Assembly: GCA_017556845.1 (NCBI GenBank)
Contig: JAFYMA010000010.1
Coordinates: 1-16,790 of the forward strand
Length of the DNA stretch: 16,790 nt
Direction: 5' to 3'
Source: Clostridia bacterium
Lineage (GTDB): Bacteria > Bacillota > Clostridia > Oscillospirales > CAG-272
Both the position numbers and the translations under genes were made by a program. Positions 5,742-13,858 of the stretch are shown in pieces. Within the stretch, counting starts at the first letter, position 1, and each line of letters opens with the position of its first letter. The notes below the pieces were generated by a model, which worked only from the letters and a program-made list of their open reading frames with translations, ran no database searches and was not told the origin of the DNA.

Positions 5742-7757
5742 ATGGATATATATGAATACTTAAGGGCAGACGAAGATGAATTCCCCTTGGATCGCATGGT
5801 AACAGACGGCGGAATGTGCTCAATATTCAGACGCATCGGCTGCATCGGCGACAGCCTTGCATCAGGAGAATTTGAAGCGTTAAGAGCCGACGGAACAAAA
5901 ACATATCACGATATGTTTGAATACTCCTGGGGGCAGTATATCGCGCGTTCAACGTCAAGCACTGTATACAATTTTTCAAGAGGCGGTATGACCGCGAAGG
6001 AATATTGGGATACGTTTGCAGAGCAAAACGGGTTCTGGAGCAAGGATCTGCTCTGTCAGGCATATATAATCGCTCTCGGAGTCAACGATGTATTGAATAT
6101 CGGTATGCCCGTCGGATCTGTAAATGACATTGATCTTGACGATTACAACAACAACGCCGAAACATTTGCAGGCTATTACGCACGGATAATACAGCGCTTG
6201 AAGAGCATGCAGCCACAGGCGAATTTCTTCCTTATGACGATGCCCAAGGACATAAGCCCGAAGGAGCATTTAAAGGAAGCTCACGCAGATCTGCTTCGTT
6301 CATTTGCCGATCTGTTCGATAACACGTACGTCATAGACTTTTACAAGCATTTTCCTACGTACACGGAGGAAATGCACAAACGCTTCTTCCTCGGCGGACA
6401 TCTTAACGCATCAGGATACGTTCTTACGGCAAGAGCCACCGAAAGCTATATTGACTATATAATCCGCCACAACCCTGAGGATTTCAATCTCGTTCCGTTT
6501 ATTGGTACGGACATTGAACTTGACACTCCGATAGGTATTGACGAAAGATTTGATATTGAAGGATACTATAAGGAGATCATATCCTCAGACGTAAACGTAA
6601 GACGTATTCCGTCACTTGATCCGACGGGTGAATACGAGGGAATAAAGGCCGTAACGGTCGATTCAATAGACCTTGAAGGCAAAAAAACGAAGTTTTTTGC
6701 GTATATGGGCTTTCCGCCTGATGCAGACGAAAGCACACCGGGTATTGTTCTCGTTCACGGCGGCGGCGGACACGCATTTCTGCCGTGGGTGAAAATGTGG
6801 GTGGACAGAGGATACTCGGTCATCGCCCCCGATACCGTCGGTCATATGCCGAAGGAGCAAAACGCAGGAAGCAAGGAAGGCTGTACTGCGTGGATCCACC
6901 GCCTTGACGGTGCTTTTGAAGAGGACGGATACGTTTGCCCTCCCGATAACGACGGGGTAATATCATCAAAGCGCAAGCACGTGAAGGACAGATGGATAAC
7001 GCATAGTGTTGCGCAGTGTATGATTTCATTCTCCGCCCTCATAAAGAGCAAGCGTGCGTGCAGAGAAAAGACGGGAATTACGGGAATTTCGTGGGGCGGA
7101 GTTGCCGTAAGCCTTGCCATAGGATTTGATGACAGATTTGCCTTTGCAATACCCGTATACGGCTCAGGCTATCTTGAAGAATCACACGCCTGGATAAAAG
7201 AAAAATTCACAGATCCTCAAACACGCAGATATTTCCTTGCACAAAGCAGATTTGACAAGGTAAAGGTGCCTGTACTGTGGCTATGCTGGAACACCGATAC
7301 GTGTTTTTCAGTAAATTCAAATTCAAAAAGCTATCTTGATACCGTCAAGAATAACGGTAGAACGGTGCTTTCCACAGTTGACGGTATGTACCATTCTCAT
7401 ATGTTCGCATGGAACAGACCTGAGAGTATGGCGTACGCAGACAGTATCGTAAAAGGTACAGAGCAATTTCCGCACTTTGCGTCTTTACCTGACGGCTTTA
7501 ACTGCAATTGCGAATACATATCCGCATTTACAGCACGGGCAAGATTATTCTATATTGATTCGGATCTTTCATATTCCATGAAGGACAAAAACGGAATGTA
7601 TACGACCCATATGGACAACACCTGGCAATGTGCAAGCCTTGAATGCTCAGACGGAAAAATAACGGGCGAGCTTCCGAGCGATGCAAAATACTTCTATATT
7701 GAGCTTACGGACGAAAACGGTCTGACTGCAGCCACACCGTTTATCAAGAGAAAATAA
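5742..7757 (+). CDS. Two-domain esterase: SGNH/GDSL hydrolase fused to alpha/beta hydrolase
   Basis: A 671-residue protein with two hydrolase domains. Residues about 30-250 form an SGNH/GDSL-type domain: block I IGDSLASGE with Ser38, the block II Gly in SRGGMTAKE, block III GVND (113-116) and block V GGHLNASGY with His220. The Asp usually three residues before that His is Leu217, so the acid is missing or supplied elsewhere. Residues about 300-600 form an alpha/beta hydrolase of the dienelactone hydrolase/acetylxylan esterase kind: HGGGG (339-343), nucleophile elbow GISWGG with Ser450, likely acid Asp519 and His551 or His553. No signal peptide or membrane segment is seen, so it should act in the cytoplasm, perhaps de-esterifying imported acylated sugars; the substrate is a guess. 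It leads the operon, with fhs starting 12 bases after its stop. Confidence 0.85.
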   Translation: MDIYEYLRADEDEFPLDRMVTDGGMCSIFRRIGCIGDSLASGEFEALRADGTKTYHDMFEYSWGQYIARSTSSTVYNFSRGGMTAKEYWDTFAEQNGFWSKDLLCQAYIIALGVNDVLNIGMPVGSVNDIDLDDYNNNAETFAGYYARIIQRLKSMQPQANFFLMTMPKDISPKEHLKEAHADLLRSFADLFDNTYVIDFYKHFPTYTEEMHKRFFLGGHLNASGYVLTARATESYIDYIIRHNPEDFNLVPFIGTDIELDTPIGIDERFDIEGYYKEIISSDVNVRRIPSLDPTGEYEGIKAVTVDSIDLEGKKTKFFAYMGFPPDADESTPGIVLVHGGGGHAFLPWVKMWVDRGYSVIAPDTVGHMPKEQNAGSKEGCTAWIHRLDGAFEEDGYVCPPDNDGVISSKRKHVKDRWITHSVAQCMISFSALIKSKRACREKTGITGISWGGVAVSLAIGFDDRFAFAIPVYGSGYLEESHAWIKEKFTDPQTRRYFLAQSRFDKVKVPVLWLCWNTDTCFSVNSNSKSYLDTVKNNGRTVLSTVDGMYHSHMFAWNRPESMAYADSIVKGTEQFPHFASLPDGFNCNCEYISAFTARARLFYIDSDLSYSMKDKNGMYTTHMDNTWQCASLECSDGKITGELPSDAKYFYIELTDENGLTAATPFIKRK

Positions 7758-7769
7758 AGGGGAAAAGAA

Positions 7770-9443
7770 ATGCTTACAGATATTGAAATTGCACAGCAGA
7801 CAAAAATGCGTCCTATAAAGGACATAGCCTCAGCACTCGGCATTACAGATGACGAGCTTATTCCTTACGGCAAATACAAGGCGAAGATCGACGACGGCTT
7901 TGAAAAGAGAATGGCTTCAAAGCCCGACGGTAAGCTGATACTCGTTACAGCCATCAACCCCACTCCCGCGGGAGAAGGAAAGACTACGACTACCATCGGA
8001 TTGGGTCAGGCTATGGCAAAATTGGGACTTAACTCAATAATTGCCCTTCGCGAGCCGTCCTTGGGCCCCGTTTTCGGAGTAAAGGGCGGTGCCGCAGGCG
8101 GCGGTTATTCTCAGGTTTTGCCTATGGAGGACATCAACCTTCATTTTACGGGCGATTTTCACGCCATCACATCTGCAAACAATCTGCTTTGCGCTATGAT
8201 AGACAACCACATACAGCAGGGTAACGAGCTTGGTATAGATCAAAGACGCGTTCTTTTCCAGAGAGTTCTGGATATGAACGACAGAGCGTTAAGAAATATC
8301 GTTATAGGACTCGGCGCAAAGGCGGACGGTGTTCCAAGGCAGGACAAATTCAGCATAACCGTTGCAAGCGAGGTCATGGCTGTGCTTTGCCTTGCGCGCG
8401 ATATTGACGATCTCAAGCAAAGACTCGGCAATATTCTCGTTGCATACACGTATGCAAATAAGCCCGTATACGCAAAGGATATCGGTGCGGCGGGAGCGAT
8501 GACCGCTTTGCTCAAGGATGCATTGAAGCCTAACCTTGTGCAGACCACGGAAAATACGCCCGCTATAATTCACGGCGGTCCGTTTGCAAACATCGCACAC
8601 GGCTGTAATTCCGTACGGGCTACGAAATTAGCGTTGAAGCTTTCCGATTACGCTATAACTGAAGCGGGCTTCGGCGCTGACCTCGGTGCTGAAAAGTTCC
8701 TTGACATCAAGTGCAGAGCTGCAGGTCTTAAGCCCTCGTGCGTTGTGCTCGTTGCTACGGTAAGAGCGCTTAAATACAACGGCGGAGTGCCGAAAGCAGA
8801 GCTTGCAAACGAGGATCTTCAGGCTCTTATCAAGGGCTCTTGCAACCTTGAAGCACATATAGACAACCTCAAAAAGTACGGTGTTCCCGTTGTAGTTGCA
8901 ATAAACCGTTTCCACACGGATACAGATAAGGAATTGCAGCTGCTTGAGCAGATATGCCGCGACAAAGGCGCGGATTTCGCCCTTTCGGAAGTATTTGCAA
9001 AGGGCGGCGAGGGCGGCATCGAGCTTGCAAAGGCAGTAGTAAAGGCGTGCGATATGCCCTCTGATTTCAAGCTCTTATATGATGACAGCCTTTCGATCCT
9101 GGATAAGATCCGCACCGTTGCAAAGGAGATATACGGCGCAAAGGACGTAAACTTTGAAGCAAAGGCTTTACGCGATATTGACGGAATACTCGCATCAGAC
9201 CCCGAATACGCGCGCTTCCCCATATGCGTTGCAAAAACACAGTATTCCCTTTCGGACGATCCGTCATTGCTCGGCAGACCCGTTGATTTCACCCTCAACG
9301 TACGCGAGGTAAAGGTTTCGGCGGGCGCAGGATTTATCGTCGTTCTCACAGGCGCTATAATGACTATGCCGGGCTTGCCCAAAAAGCCTGCGGCGCTCAA
9401 TATAGATGTAGATTCCTGCGGAAATATTTCGGGCTTGTTCTGA
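7770..9443 (+). CDS. fhs: Formate-tetrahydrofolate ligase
   Basis: A 557-residue enzyme that joins formate to tetrahydrofolate with ATP to give 10-formyl-THF, in the cytoplasm. It feeds purine and fMet synthesis and, in acetogens, the methyl branch of the Wood-Ljungdahl pathway. Length and sequence are typical from end to end: the P-loop TPAGEGKTTTT, then EPSLGPVFGVKGGAAGGGYS, VLPMEDINLHFTGDFHAI, and the C-terminal GAIMTMPGLPKKPAALNIDV. GGGG lies 7 bases before the ATG. Its stop overlaps the tsaE start by one base (TGATG), which points to translational coupling. No folD, fchA or metF gene is next to it, so this window alone does not show acetogenesis. Confidence 0.98.
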   Translation: MLTDIEIAQQTKMRPIKDIASALGITDDELIPYGKYKAKIDDGFEKRMASKPDGKLILVTAINPTPAGEGKTTTTIGLGQAMAKLGLNSIIALREPSLGPVFGVKGGAAGGGYSQVLPMEDINLHFTGDFHAITSANNLLCAMIDNHIQQGNELGIDQRRVLFQRVLDMNDRALRNIVIGLGAKADGVPRQDKFSITVASEVMAVLCLARDIDDLKQRLGNILVAYTYANKPVYAKDIGAAGAMTALLKDALKPNLVQTTENTPAIIHGGPFANIAHGCNSVRATKLALKLSDYAITEAGFGADLGAEKFLDIKCRAAGLKPSCVVLVATVRALKYNGGVPKAELANEDLQALIKGSCNLEAHIDNLKKYGVPVVVAINRFHTDTDKELQLLEQICRDKGADFALSEVFAKGGEGGIELAKAVVKACDMPSDFKLLYDDSLSILDKIRTVAKEIYGAKDVNFEAKALRDIDGILASDPEYARFPICVAKTQYSLSDDPSLLGRPVDFTLNVREVKVSAGAGFIVVLTGAIMTMPGLPKKPAALNIDVDSCGNISGLF

Positions 9444-9883
9444 TGAAAAAGGTATATATTTCAAGCAGTCTTGAACAGACTGAAAAAATAGGTGCTGAAT
9501 TTGCCGCATCTTTGAATGGCGACGAATTTATTGCAATGTACGGCGATCTCGGTGCAGGGAAAACGGCGTTCGTTCGCGGTATGGCATCGTATATATGCCC
9601 CCTCTGCCGTGTAAGCAGTCCGTCGTACACCTTAATAAACGAATATGTCGGCGGTAAATTCCCCCTGTATCATTTTGACGTATACAGGATCACAGACGAC
9701 GACGCCCTTTATTCAACGGGATTTTACGATTATCCCGGAAGCGGAGTATGCGTTTGTGAGTGGAGTGAAAATATCCCTTATGCCATTCCGCAAGGAGCAA
9801 TACGTATTACTCTTGAGCATTTGGGAGAAAACGAAAGAAGGATAACGGTCATCAGGGATCAAAATGAAGATTTTAGCGATTGA
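9443..9883 (+). CDS. tsaE: tRNA t6A biosynthesis ATPase TsaE
   Basis: A 146-residue P-loop protein that, with TsaB and TsaD, transfers threonylcarbamoyl to A37 of ANN-decoding tRNAs. Walker A is GDLGAGKT (34-41). The family signature follows: SSPSYTLINEY, then FPLYHFDVYRI, and a C-terminal CEWSENI motif. The length is normal for the family. It overlaps fhs by one base and tsaB by 20 bases. The tsaE-tsaB order is standard in Bacillota, where rimI and tsaD often follow. Neither is present here, so TsaD must be encoded elsewhere. Confidence 0.96.
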   Translation: MKKVYISSSLEQTEKIGAEFAASLNGDEFIAMYGDLGAGKTAFVRGMASYICPLCRVSSPSYTLINEYVGGKFPLYHFDVYRITDDDALYSTGFYDYPGSGVCVCEWSENIPYAIPQGAIRITLEHLGENERRITVIRDQNEDFSD

Positions 9884-10562
9884 TACAACTGCCGTAACGG
9901 CAACTGCCGCACTTTGCGACGGCGAAAAAAGGCTTGGTGAGTTCACAGTATGCACTGCAATGCACCATAGCGAAACGATGCTTCCGATGATAAAGGAGCT
10001 GCTCAGATCGTGCAGCTGCACATTTGACGAAGTACAGCTTCTTGCAGGCTCAGCAGGGCCGGGATCGTTTACGGGTGTAAGAATAGGCGCATCCATCCTG
10101 CTCGGTCTTGCGTTCGAGAAAAGCATCCCTTGCATAGGAGTTTCATCGTTGCAGGCGCTTTCATACAATATGAGCGGAATAAGCGGTGATTTTATCGCCT
10201 GTCCCGTAATGGACGCACGCAGAGGCCAGCTGTATAATGCTCTGTTCCGCCACACAAGCGAGTGCATTACCCGTTTGTGCGAGGACCGAATAATAATGGC
10301 AGATCAGTTAGCTGCAGAGCTTGCGCAGTACACTTTGCCGGTATATTTCATCGGCGACGGAGCGTATATTGCAAAGGCAGAGTATGAGAAAGGACTCATT
10401 CCGCCGGAGCAGTTGAGGTTGCAAAGTGCATATTCCGTAGCACAGACGGCCTTGCGCATATATGAAAGCACAAGCGATAAAACAGTATTCGAGCCGCAAT
10501 TTTTCAAGCCTACTTACCTTCGTGCATCGCAGGCTGAAAGAGAAAGAAACGGTTTAAAATAA
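9864..10562 (+). CDS. tsaB: tRNA t6A biosynthesis protein TsaB
   Basis: A 232-residue protein of the ASKHA fold, a partner and scaffold of TsaD in t6A synthesis. The N-terminus MKILAIDTT and the conserved segments HSETMLPMI and AGPGSFTGVRIG are clear family marks. The C-terminal half is short and variable, as is usual. The start lies inside the end of tsaE in another frame, with AGGGATC upstream as the likely ribosome binding site. It is followed by rpiB after a gap of 30 bases. Confidence 0.96.
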   Translation: MKILAIDTTAVTATAALCDGEKRLGEFTVCTAMHHSETMLPMIKELLRSCSCTFDEVQLLAGSAGPGSFTGVRIGASILLGLAFEKSIPCIGVSSLQALSYNMSGISGDFIACPVMDARRGQLYNALFRHTSECITRLCEDRIIMADQLAAELAQYTLPVYFIGDGAYIAKAEYEKGLIPPEQLRLQSAYSVAQTALRIYESTSDKTVFEPQFFKPTYLRASQAERERNGLK

Positions 10563-10592
10563 AATTTGATCAATAATAAAGGAGAAAATAAA

Positions 10593-11036
10593 ATGAGTAA
10601 CAAGGTATTGGCACTGGCGTGCGATCACGGCGGATATGAATTGAAGGAAGCTGCAAAAAAGCATCTTTCCGAAAGAGGCATTGAATTTATTGATTTCGGA
10701 TGCAACGGCGAAAGCGTTAACTATCCGGACTATGCACACAAGCTGTGCGAAAGCATACAGAAGGGTGAATGCTACAGAGGTATTCTTTTCTGCGGCACGG
10801 GTATCGGTATGAGTATGGCTGCAAATAAGCACGCAGGCATAAGAGCTGCCGTATGCTCTGACACGTTCTCCGCAAGAATGACGAGAATGCACAACGATGC
10901 AAACGTACTGTGTCTTGGCGGAAGAGTTGTCGGCTTCGGTCTCGGTCTTGATATGATAGATCTTTTCATTGATACAGAGTTTGAGGGCGGCAGACATCAG
11001 ACGCGAGTTGATATGCTCACAGCGCTCGAAAAATAA
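10593..11036 (+). CDS. rpiB: Ribose-5-phosphate isomerase B
   Basis: A 147-residue sugar-phosphate isomerase of the RpiB/LacAB family that interconverts ribose 5-phosphate and ribulose 5-phosphate. The motifs are ACDHGGYELK (Asp11, His12), FCGTGIGMSMAANK with the expected catalytic Cys67, CSDTFSARMTRMHNDANVL with His100, and CLGGRVVG. I choose the ATG at 10593 because AAAGGAG (10578-10584) lies 8 bases before it and it matches the family N-terminus; a TTG at 10566 would add nine unlike residues. Its stop overlaps the ruvX start (TAATG). LacA/LacB-type use of other sugar phosphates is possible, but no lac genes are near. Confidence 0.95.
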   Translation: MSNKVLALACDHGGYELKEAAKKHLSERGIEFIDFGCNGESVNYPDYAHKLCESIQKGECYRGILFCGTGIGMSMAANKHAGIRAAVCSDTFSARMTRMHNDANVLCLGGRVVGFGLGLDMIDLFIDTEFEGGRHQTRVDMLTALEK

Positions 11037-11467
11037 TGACTAAAAGAATATTGGGCGTTGACCTCGGTGACAAGCGTACGGGAGTTGCGGTCAGTGACGA
11101 AACGTGCATGCTTGCCTCCGGGGTCTGTCTTATCAAAGAGGATTATATCGTTTATATAGCCGATGAGGTAGCAAAAAAGGCTGCCGAATACGACGTTTGC
11201 AAGATCGTAGTCGGCAGCCCGATAAATATGAACGGAACGTACGGACCGAGAAGCGAAAAGGCCCGTGAATTTGCAGAGCTTTTGAAGGAAAAATCGTCAT
11301 TGCCCGTCGTGCTTTTTGATGAAAGACTTACGACGGTGTCTGCCCATCAATACATGAACATGACGAACACACGCGGAAAAAAGCGTAAAGAAACGGTTGA
11401 CGTTCTTGCCGCACAGATAATTTTACAGAACTATCTCGATTATCTGAAAAACAATCCGAACGGTTAA
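11036..11467 (+). CDS. ruvX: RuvX/YqgF-family RNase H-fold nuclease
   Basis: A 143-residue protein of the YqgF/RuvX family, described as a putative Holliday junction resolvase and linked in some bacteria to pre-16S rRNA 5' end processing. Visible marks are ILGVDLGDKRTGVAVSD (first acidic residue in GVDLG), VVGSPINMNGTYGPR, the second acidic site FDERLTT, and the C-terminal KETVDVLAAQIILQNYL with a conserved Asp. It is the last gene of the operon. Its stop overlaps the stop of the convergent GNAT gene by 3 bases, with no hairpin between them. Confidence 0.95.
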   Translation: MTKRILGVDLGDKRTGVAVSDETCMLASGVCLIKEDYIVYIADEVAKKAAEYDVCKIVVGSPINMNGTYGPRSEKAREFAELLKEKSSLPVVLFDERLTTVSAHQYMNMTNTRGKKRKETVDVLAAQIILQNYLDYLKNNPNG

Positions 11468-11973
11468 TTGCTTTCATCCTTCGCAGGCTGTGTTACGACC
11501 TTCGTCATACGGCTGTAAACTCCGGGATGAGAATCCTCGATTATACGTGCCTGCGCAAATTTTTCATAGAACGGGATAGCGCTTCTTGCCGCCCAGCCAA
11601 TGATGGCATATCCGTAGCCAAGCTCCTTCATTGAGTGGAAGCATTTGAGCATAAGAAGTCTGCCTATTCCCTTTTTTCTGAATTCGCCTGAAACACCCGT
11701 AGGACCGAAATATCCCCTTGCGGTAGCCTCATAAGCGGCAAAGCCGATCACCTTCTGATCCTTTACTGCTATATATATCGTGTGGGGATTGTTTGCAAAT
11801 GCTGCCTCGCACTCGCTTCTCCAGCCTTCTGAAAAGGTTTGAACAAAATCAAGCACTCTGTGCTTGTCGGGTGACAAAGCCTTTACTATGTGTATTCCCT
11901 CTTTTTTCAGGGATTCCTCCAATTCGGGACATCCGTCCTCGATATTGTAGAGCTTAACTAACATATCAGCCAT
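11464..11973 (-). CDS. GNAT-family N-acetyltransferase
   Basis: A 169-residue acetyltransferase. The acetyl-CoA pyrophosphate-binding motif A is visible as VSGEFRKKGIGRLLMLKCF (R/Q-x-x-G-x-G/A form in RKKGIG), preceded by the strands IYIAVKDQKVIGFAAYEA and followed by GYGYAIIGWAARSAIPFYEKF, the usual motif B region with a tyrosine. The substrate is unknown. It is not RimI-like in sequence, although its neighbours include tsaE and tsaB. AGG lies about 11 bases before the ATG; an ATG 9 bases further in is an alternative. It has its own promoter and is divergent from the orphan regulator. Confidence 0.88.
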   Translation of the reverse strand: MADMLVKLYNIEDGCPELEESLKKEGIHIVKALSPDKHRVLDFVQTFSEGWRSECEAAFANNPHTIYIAVKDQKVIGFAAYEATARGYFGPTGVSGEFRKKGIGRLLMLKCFHSMKELGYGYAIIGWAARSAIPFYEKFAQARIIEDSHPGVYSRMTKVVTQPAKDESN

Positions 11974-12003
11974 TTATATATACCTGACCTTTCATTTTTT
12001 TAT

Positions 12004-12032
12004 ATTCTATCATATACTGCGGGATTTTTCAA
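12004..12032 (-). promoter_or_regulatory. SigA promoter of the GNAT gene
   Basis: Read on the minus strand: TTGAAA (12032-12027), a 17-bp spacer, TAGAAT (12009-12004), about 30 bases before the start codon. It lies within the 86-base gap shared with the divergent regulator gene. On the plus strand TATACT at 12013-12018 could be a -10 for the regulator, but its -35 (TTTCAT) is poor. Confidence 0.7.
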
Positions 12033-12059
12033 CAGTATTTTGAAAAGAGGCGTATTTTT

Positions 12060-12788
12060 TTGAACAAAAATTTTCTTATGCAAAATCAAAATCCTACCGC
12101 GCTTATAATAGGCTTTGATAAGTATTACGCAAGGATGCTTGAATTGGAAGCAGAGGAGCTTTTTCACCATTGCATACGAATAGATGCGTTTAACGGAATA
12201 GACTCCGTATACTCATCAACTACGGGAAATGAAAGGTTTTTGTGTATTCTCAATTCAGACCTACCAACTGACAGCGGTGATCTTTCCCTTTTGCTTGAGT
12301 TTTTAACAGTAAAAAGGATAAAAACGGCACTTATCGGCTCTAAAAGGGCTATCAGCTTTTTTAACGATTTTATAGAAGGAAATCCCGATCTTGTAAGACT
12401 GTTCAGAAAACCGTTTCCGATAGACGAGCTGATAACGTTCGTTTTCGGCTCTGCTCATACGTTCATATTTGAAAATAAGCAGTCAAGCGCGGTGGAAATA
12501 AAGCTGTTACCGGATCCGTACGGGGCAAGCTTTGACGGTAACATAATATATTTTACGCCGATAGAATTCAAGGTTCTCGTTTACCTTGTTCAAAAAGGCG
12601 AAAACGTATCTTCGCGTGAAAATATTTTTTCTTCCGTATGGAAAAAGGAAACGTCAAAGGCAAATCCCGTTGACGTATACATACGGCATCTGAGAAAAAA
12701 ATTCAGTCAGTATTTTGATTTTGACGTTATAAAAACGGTACGAAATGAAGGATATACGATAAACGGTAATATACGTTGGAAATTCTGA
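12060..12788 (+). CDS. Orphan winged-helix response-regulator-like protein with degenerate receiver
   Basis: A 242-residue transcription regulator. Residues about 155-236 are an OmpR/PhoB-type winged-helix domain: YFTPIEFKVLVYLVQKGENV, then the recognition-helix region DVYIRHLRKKFS, and the wing TVRNEGYTI. Residues about 12-130 look like a receiver fold but lack its chemistry. The strand that should end in the phosphoacceptor Asp reads FLCILNSDLP, with Asn65 four residues before the Pro, and the N-terminal acidic pair is reduced to FD (Asp20). The RKPF motif with Lys117 is kept. Phosphorylation is therefore unlikely. I take the TTG at 12060 as the start because AGAGG (12046-12050) lies 9 bases before it; the ATG at 12078 has no suitable site. 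No histidine kinase is adjacent. A shared terminator follows. Confidence 0.85.
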   Translation: MNKNFLMQNQNPTALIIGFDKYYARMLELEAEELFHHCIRIDAFNGIDSVYSSTTGNERFLCILNSDLPTDSGDLSLLLEFLTVKRIKTALIGSKRAISFFNDFIEGNPDLVRLFRKPFPIDELITFVFGSAHTFIFENKQSSAVEIKLLPDPYGASFDGNIIYFTPIEFKVLVYLVQKGENVSSRENIFSSVWKKETSKANPVDVYIRHLRKKFSQYFDFDVIKTVRNEGYTINGNIRWKF

Positions 12789-12795
12789 TATTATA

Positions 12796-12829
12796 AAAAT
12801 GCGCCTTGCGTAAAAGCAAGGCGCATTTT
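12796..12829. terminator. Bidirectional terminator between convergent genes
   Basis: A 14-bp perfect stem (12796-12809 with 12816-12829, core GCGCCTTGC/GCAAGGCGC) with a GTAAAA loop, flanked by A and T tracts. It serves the regulator on the plus strand and the Cys-rich gene on the minus strand; the latter ends 2 bases away. Confidence 0.9.
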
Positions 12830-12830
12830 G

Positions 12831-13658
12831 TTATTTTTTGTTACAGCCGCCCTTATCGGCTCGACAGCCGTACGGTGAAAACTCACTTACGGGGAAATCC
12901 ATTGCACGAAATACCGAGCAGGGATCGTCGCTTTCTATCGTTTCACATTCCTTTTCGGGAACCGTATACTCCGTTCCGCTAACGAGGAACTGCGAAGGGC
13001 GTTCAAGTCTTGTAACCGAGAAGAAGCCTATGGAAACGGCAAGAAATCTGTCGCCGGGATCGGAAAGTCCGCCGCCGTTCATTCTGCCCGATATTGACGA
13101 GGGAATATCGTTAACACAGCAGCAAATGCAGCACGGCGAGGGCTTTTCGATTATGCGTGTGTTGAGAACGACCGGCTCTGCCAATTCAACGACCGCAACG
13201 GGAAGATTGCTGCCGCAGCAGGGGCAATCGGAAAATTCGGGGCGTGTGCAGAAATTATCGTTCTGAGGATCACTGCGGAACATTGAGACGTTGCCCTCTC
13301 CGCCGAATAAAACAGCCTTTTTATCGCAAACGGCGATACCCTCGATCACCTGACGGTTTGACATACATACACAGCACTCAAACGTCATTCTTACGTAAAT
13401 GCGTATGTCTACCTGATAAAAGCCTCTGTTGAACGGTATGGGATTTACGGTTATATTAGTCGCACTGATCGATGCCGAGCAGGTGCGCACGTTGCTTGAA
13501 TGCTCCACAACGTCCTTACCGTAATCGGTGAGAAATACGGCTACGTCTTCAAAGCAATCCTTGTCGCGACAGCTGTCAAGGATCCTGTACGTGTCAATAT
13601 ATGCAGTATCACGGGAGCTGCCGCAGCCCCCCTGAAAACAACCTCTGTTATCTGACAT
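12831..13658 (-). CDS. Cys-rich conserved protein of unknown function
   Basis: A 275-residue protein with 22 cysteines (8%), several in clusters: CCVC, CPCC, CCICCC and single C-x4-6-C spacings near both ends. The middle has the ordered sequence NPIPFNRGFYQVDIRIYVRMTFECC (interrupted here by the quoting limit), which I recall from uncharacterised clostridial proteins that share the CRDKDC and VPFNRGFY motifs. No signal peptide or membrane segment is present. The cysteines could bind metal or form disulfide cross-links, for example in a spore layer; neither is shown by the sequence. AAAGGAT lies about 12 bases before the ATG. The gene stands alone, convergent with the regulator gene and divergent from the recombinase gene. 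Confidence 0.75.
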   Translation of the reverse strand: MSDNRGCFQGGCGSSRDTAYIDTYRILDSCRDKDCFEDVAVFLTDYGKDVVEHSSNVRTCSASISATNITVNPIPFNRGFYQVDIRIYVRMTFECCVCMSNRQVIEGIAVCDKKAVLFGGEGNVSMFRSDPQNDNFCTRPEFSDCPCCGSNLPVAVVELAEPVVLNTRIIEKPSPCCICCCVNDIPSSISGRMNGGGLSDPGDRFLAVSIGFFSVTRLERPSQFLVSGTEYTVPEKECETIESDDPCSVFRAMDFPVSEFSPYGCRADKGGCNKK

Positions 13659-13692
13659 AGGAAGAATATCCTTTCATATCATATTTTGATAA

Positions 13693-13721
13693 AGCGGAAG
13701 AATTCCGCTCAATGATATAAT
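13693..13721 (+). promoter_or_regulatory. Candidate promoter and operator of the recombinase gene
   Basis: TGATATAAT at 13713-13721 is a perfect extended -10 (TGn plus TATAAT); no -35 is seen at the right distance, which an extended -10 can tolerate. A 17-base palindrome (AGCGGAA GAA TTCCGCT, 13693-13709) sits just upstream, where a -35 would be, and could bind a regulator. The transcript would have a leader of about 130 bases before the ATG at 13859. Confidence 0.5.
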
Positions 13722-13858
13722 ATGCAAAGGCTTAACAAACGGTTACAAATAAAATTCCGAATATGCGCTATAAATTTCACCTGATGTGCGTTTGCATAAA
13801 TCATGCATTCCGTCATACAATAAATATCCAAAGCAAAGCATCTTCAGGAGGACACTGT

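Noticed and set aside
8819..9400. A 193-residue minus-strand frame opposite fhs
   Set aside because: fhs is certain on the other strand; the long antisense frame is a by-product of its codon use.
10566..10592. Upstream TTG start for rpiB
   Set aside because: It would place the strong AAAGGAG site inside the gene and add residues the family does not have.
13763..13858. Upstream ATG start for the recombinase
   Set aside because: It has no ribosome binding site; the ATG at 13859 has AGGAGG at the right distance and the usual N-terminus.
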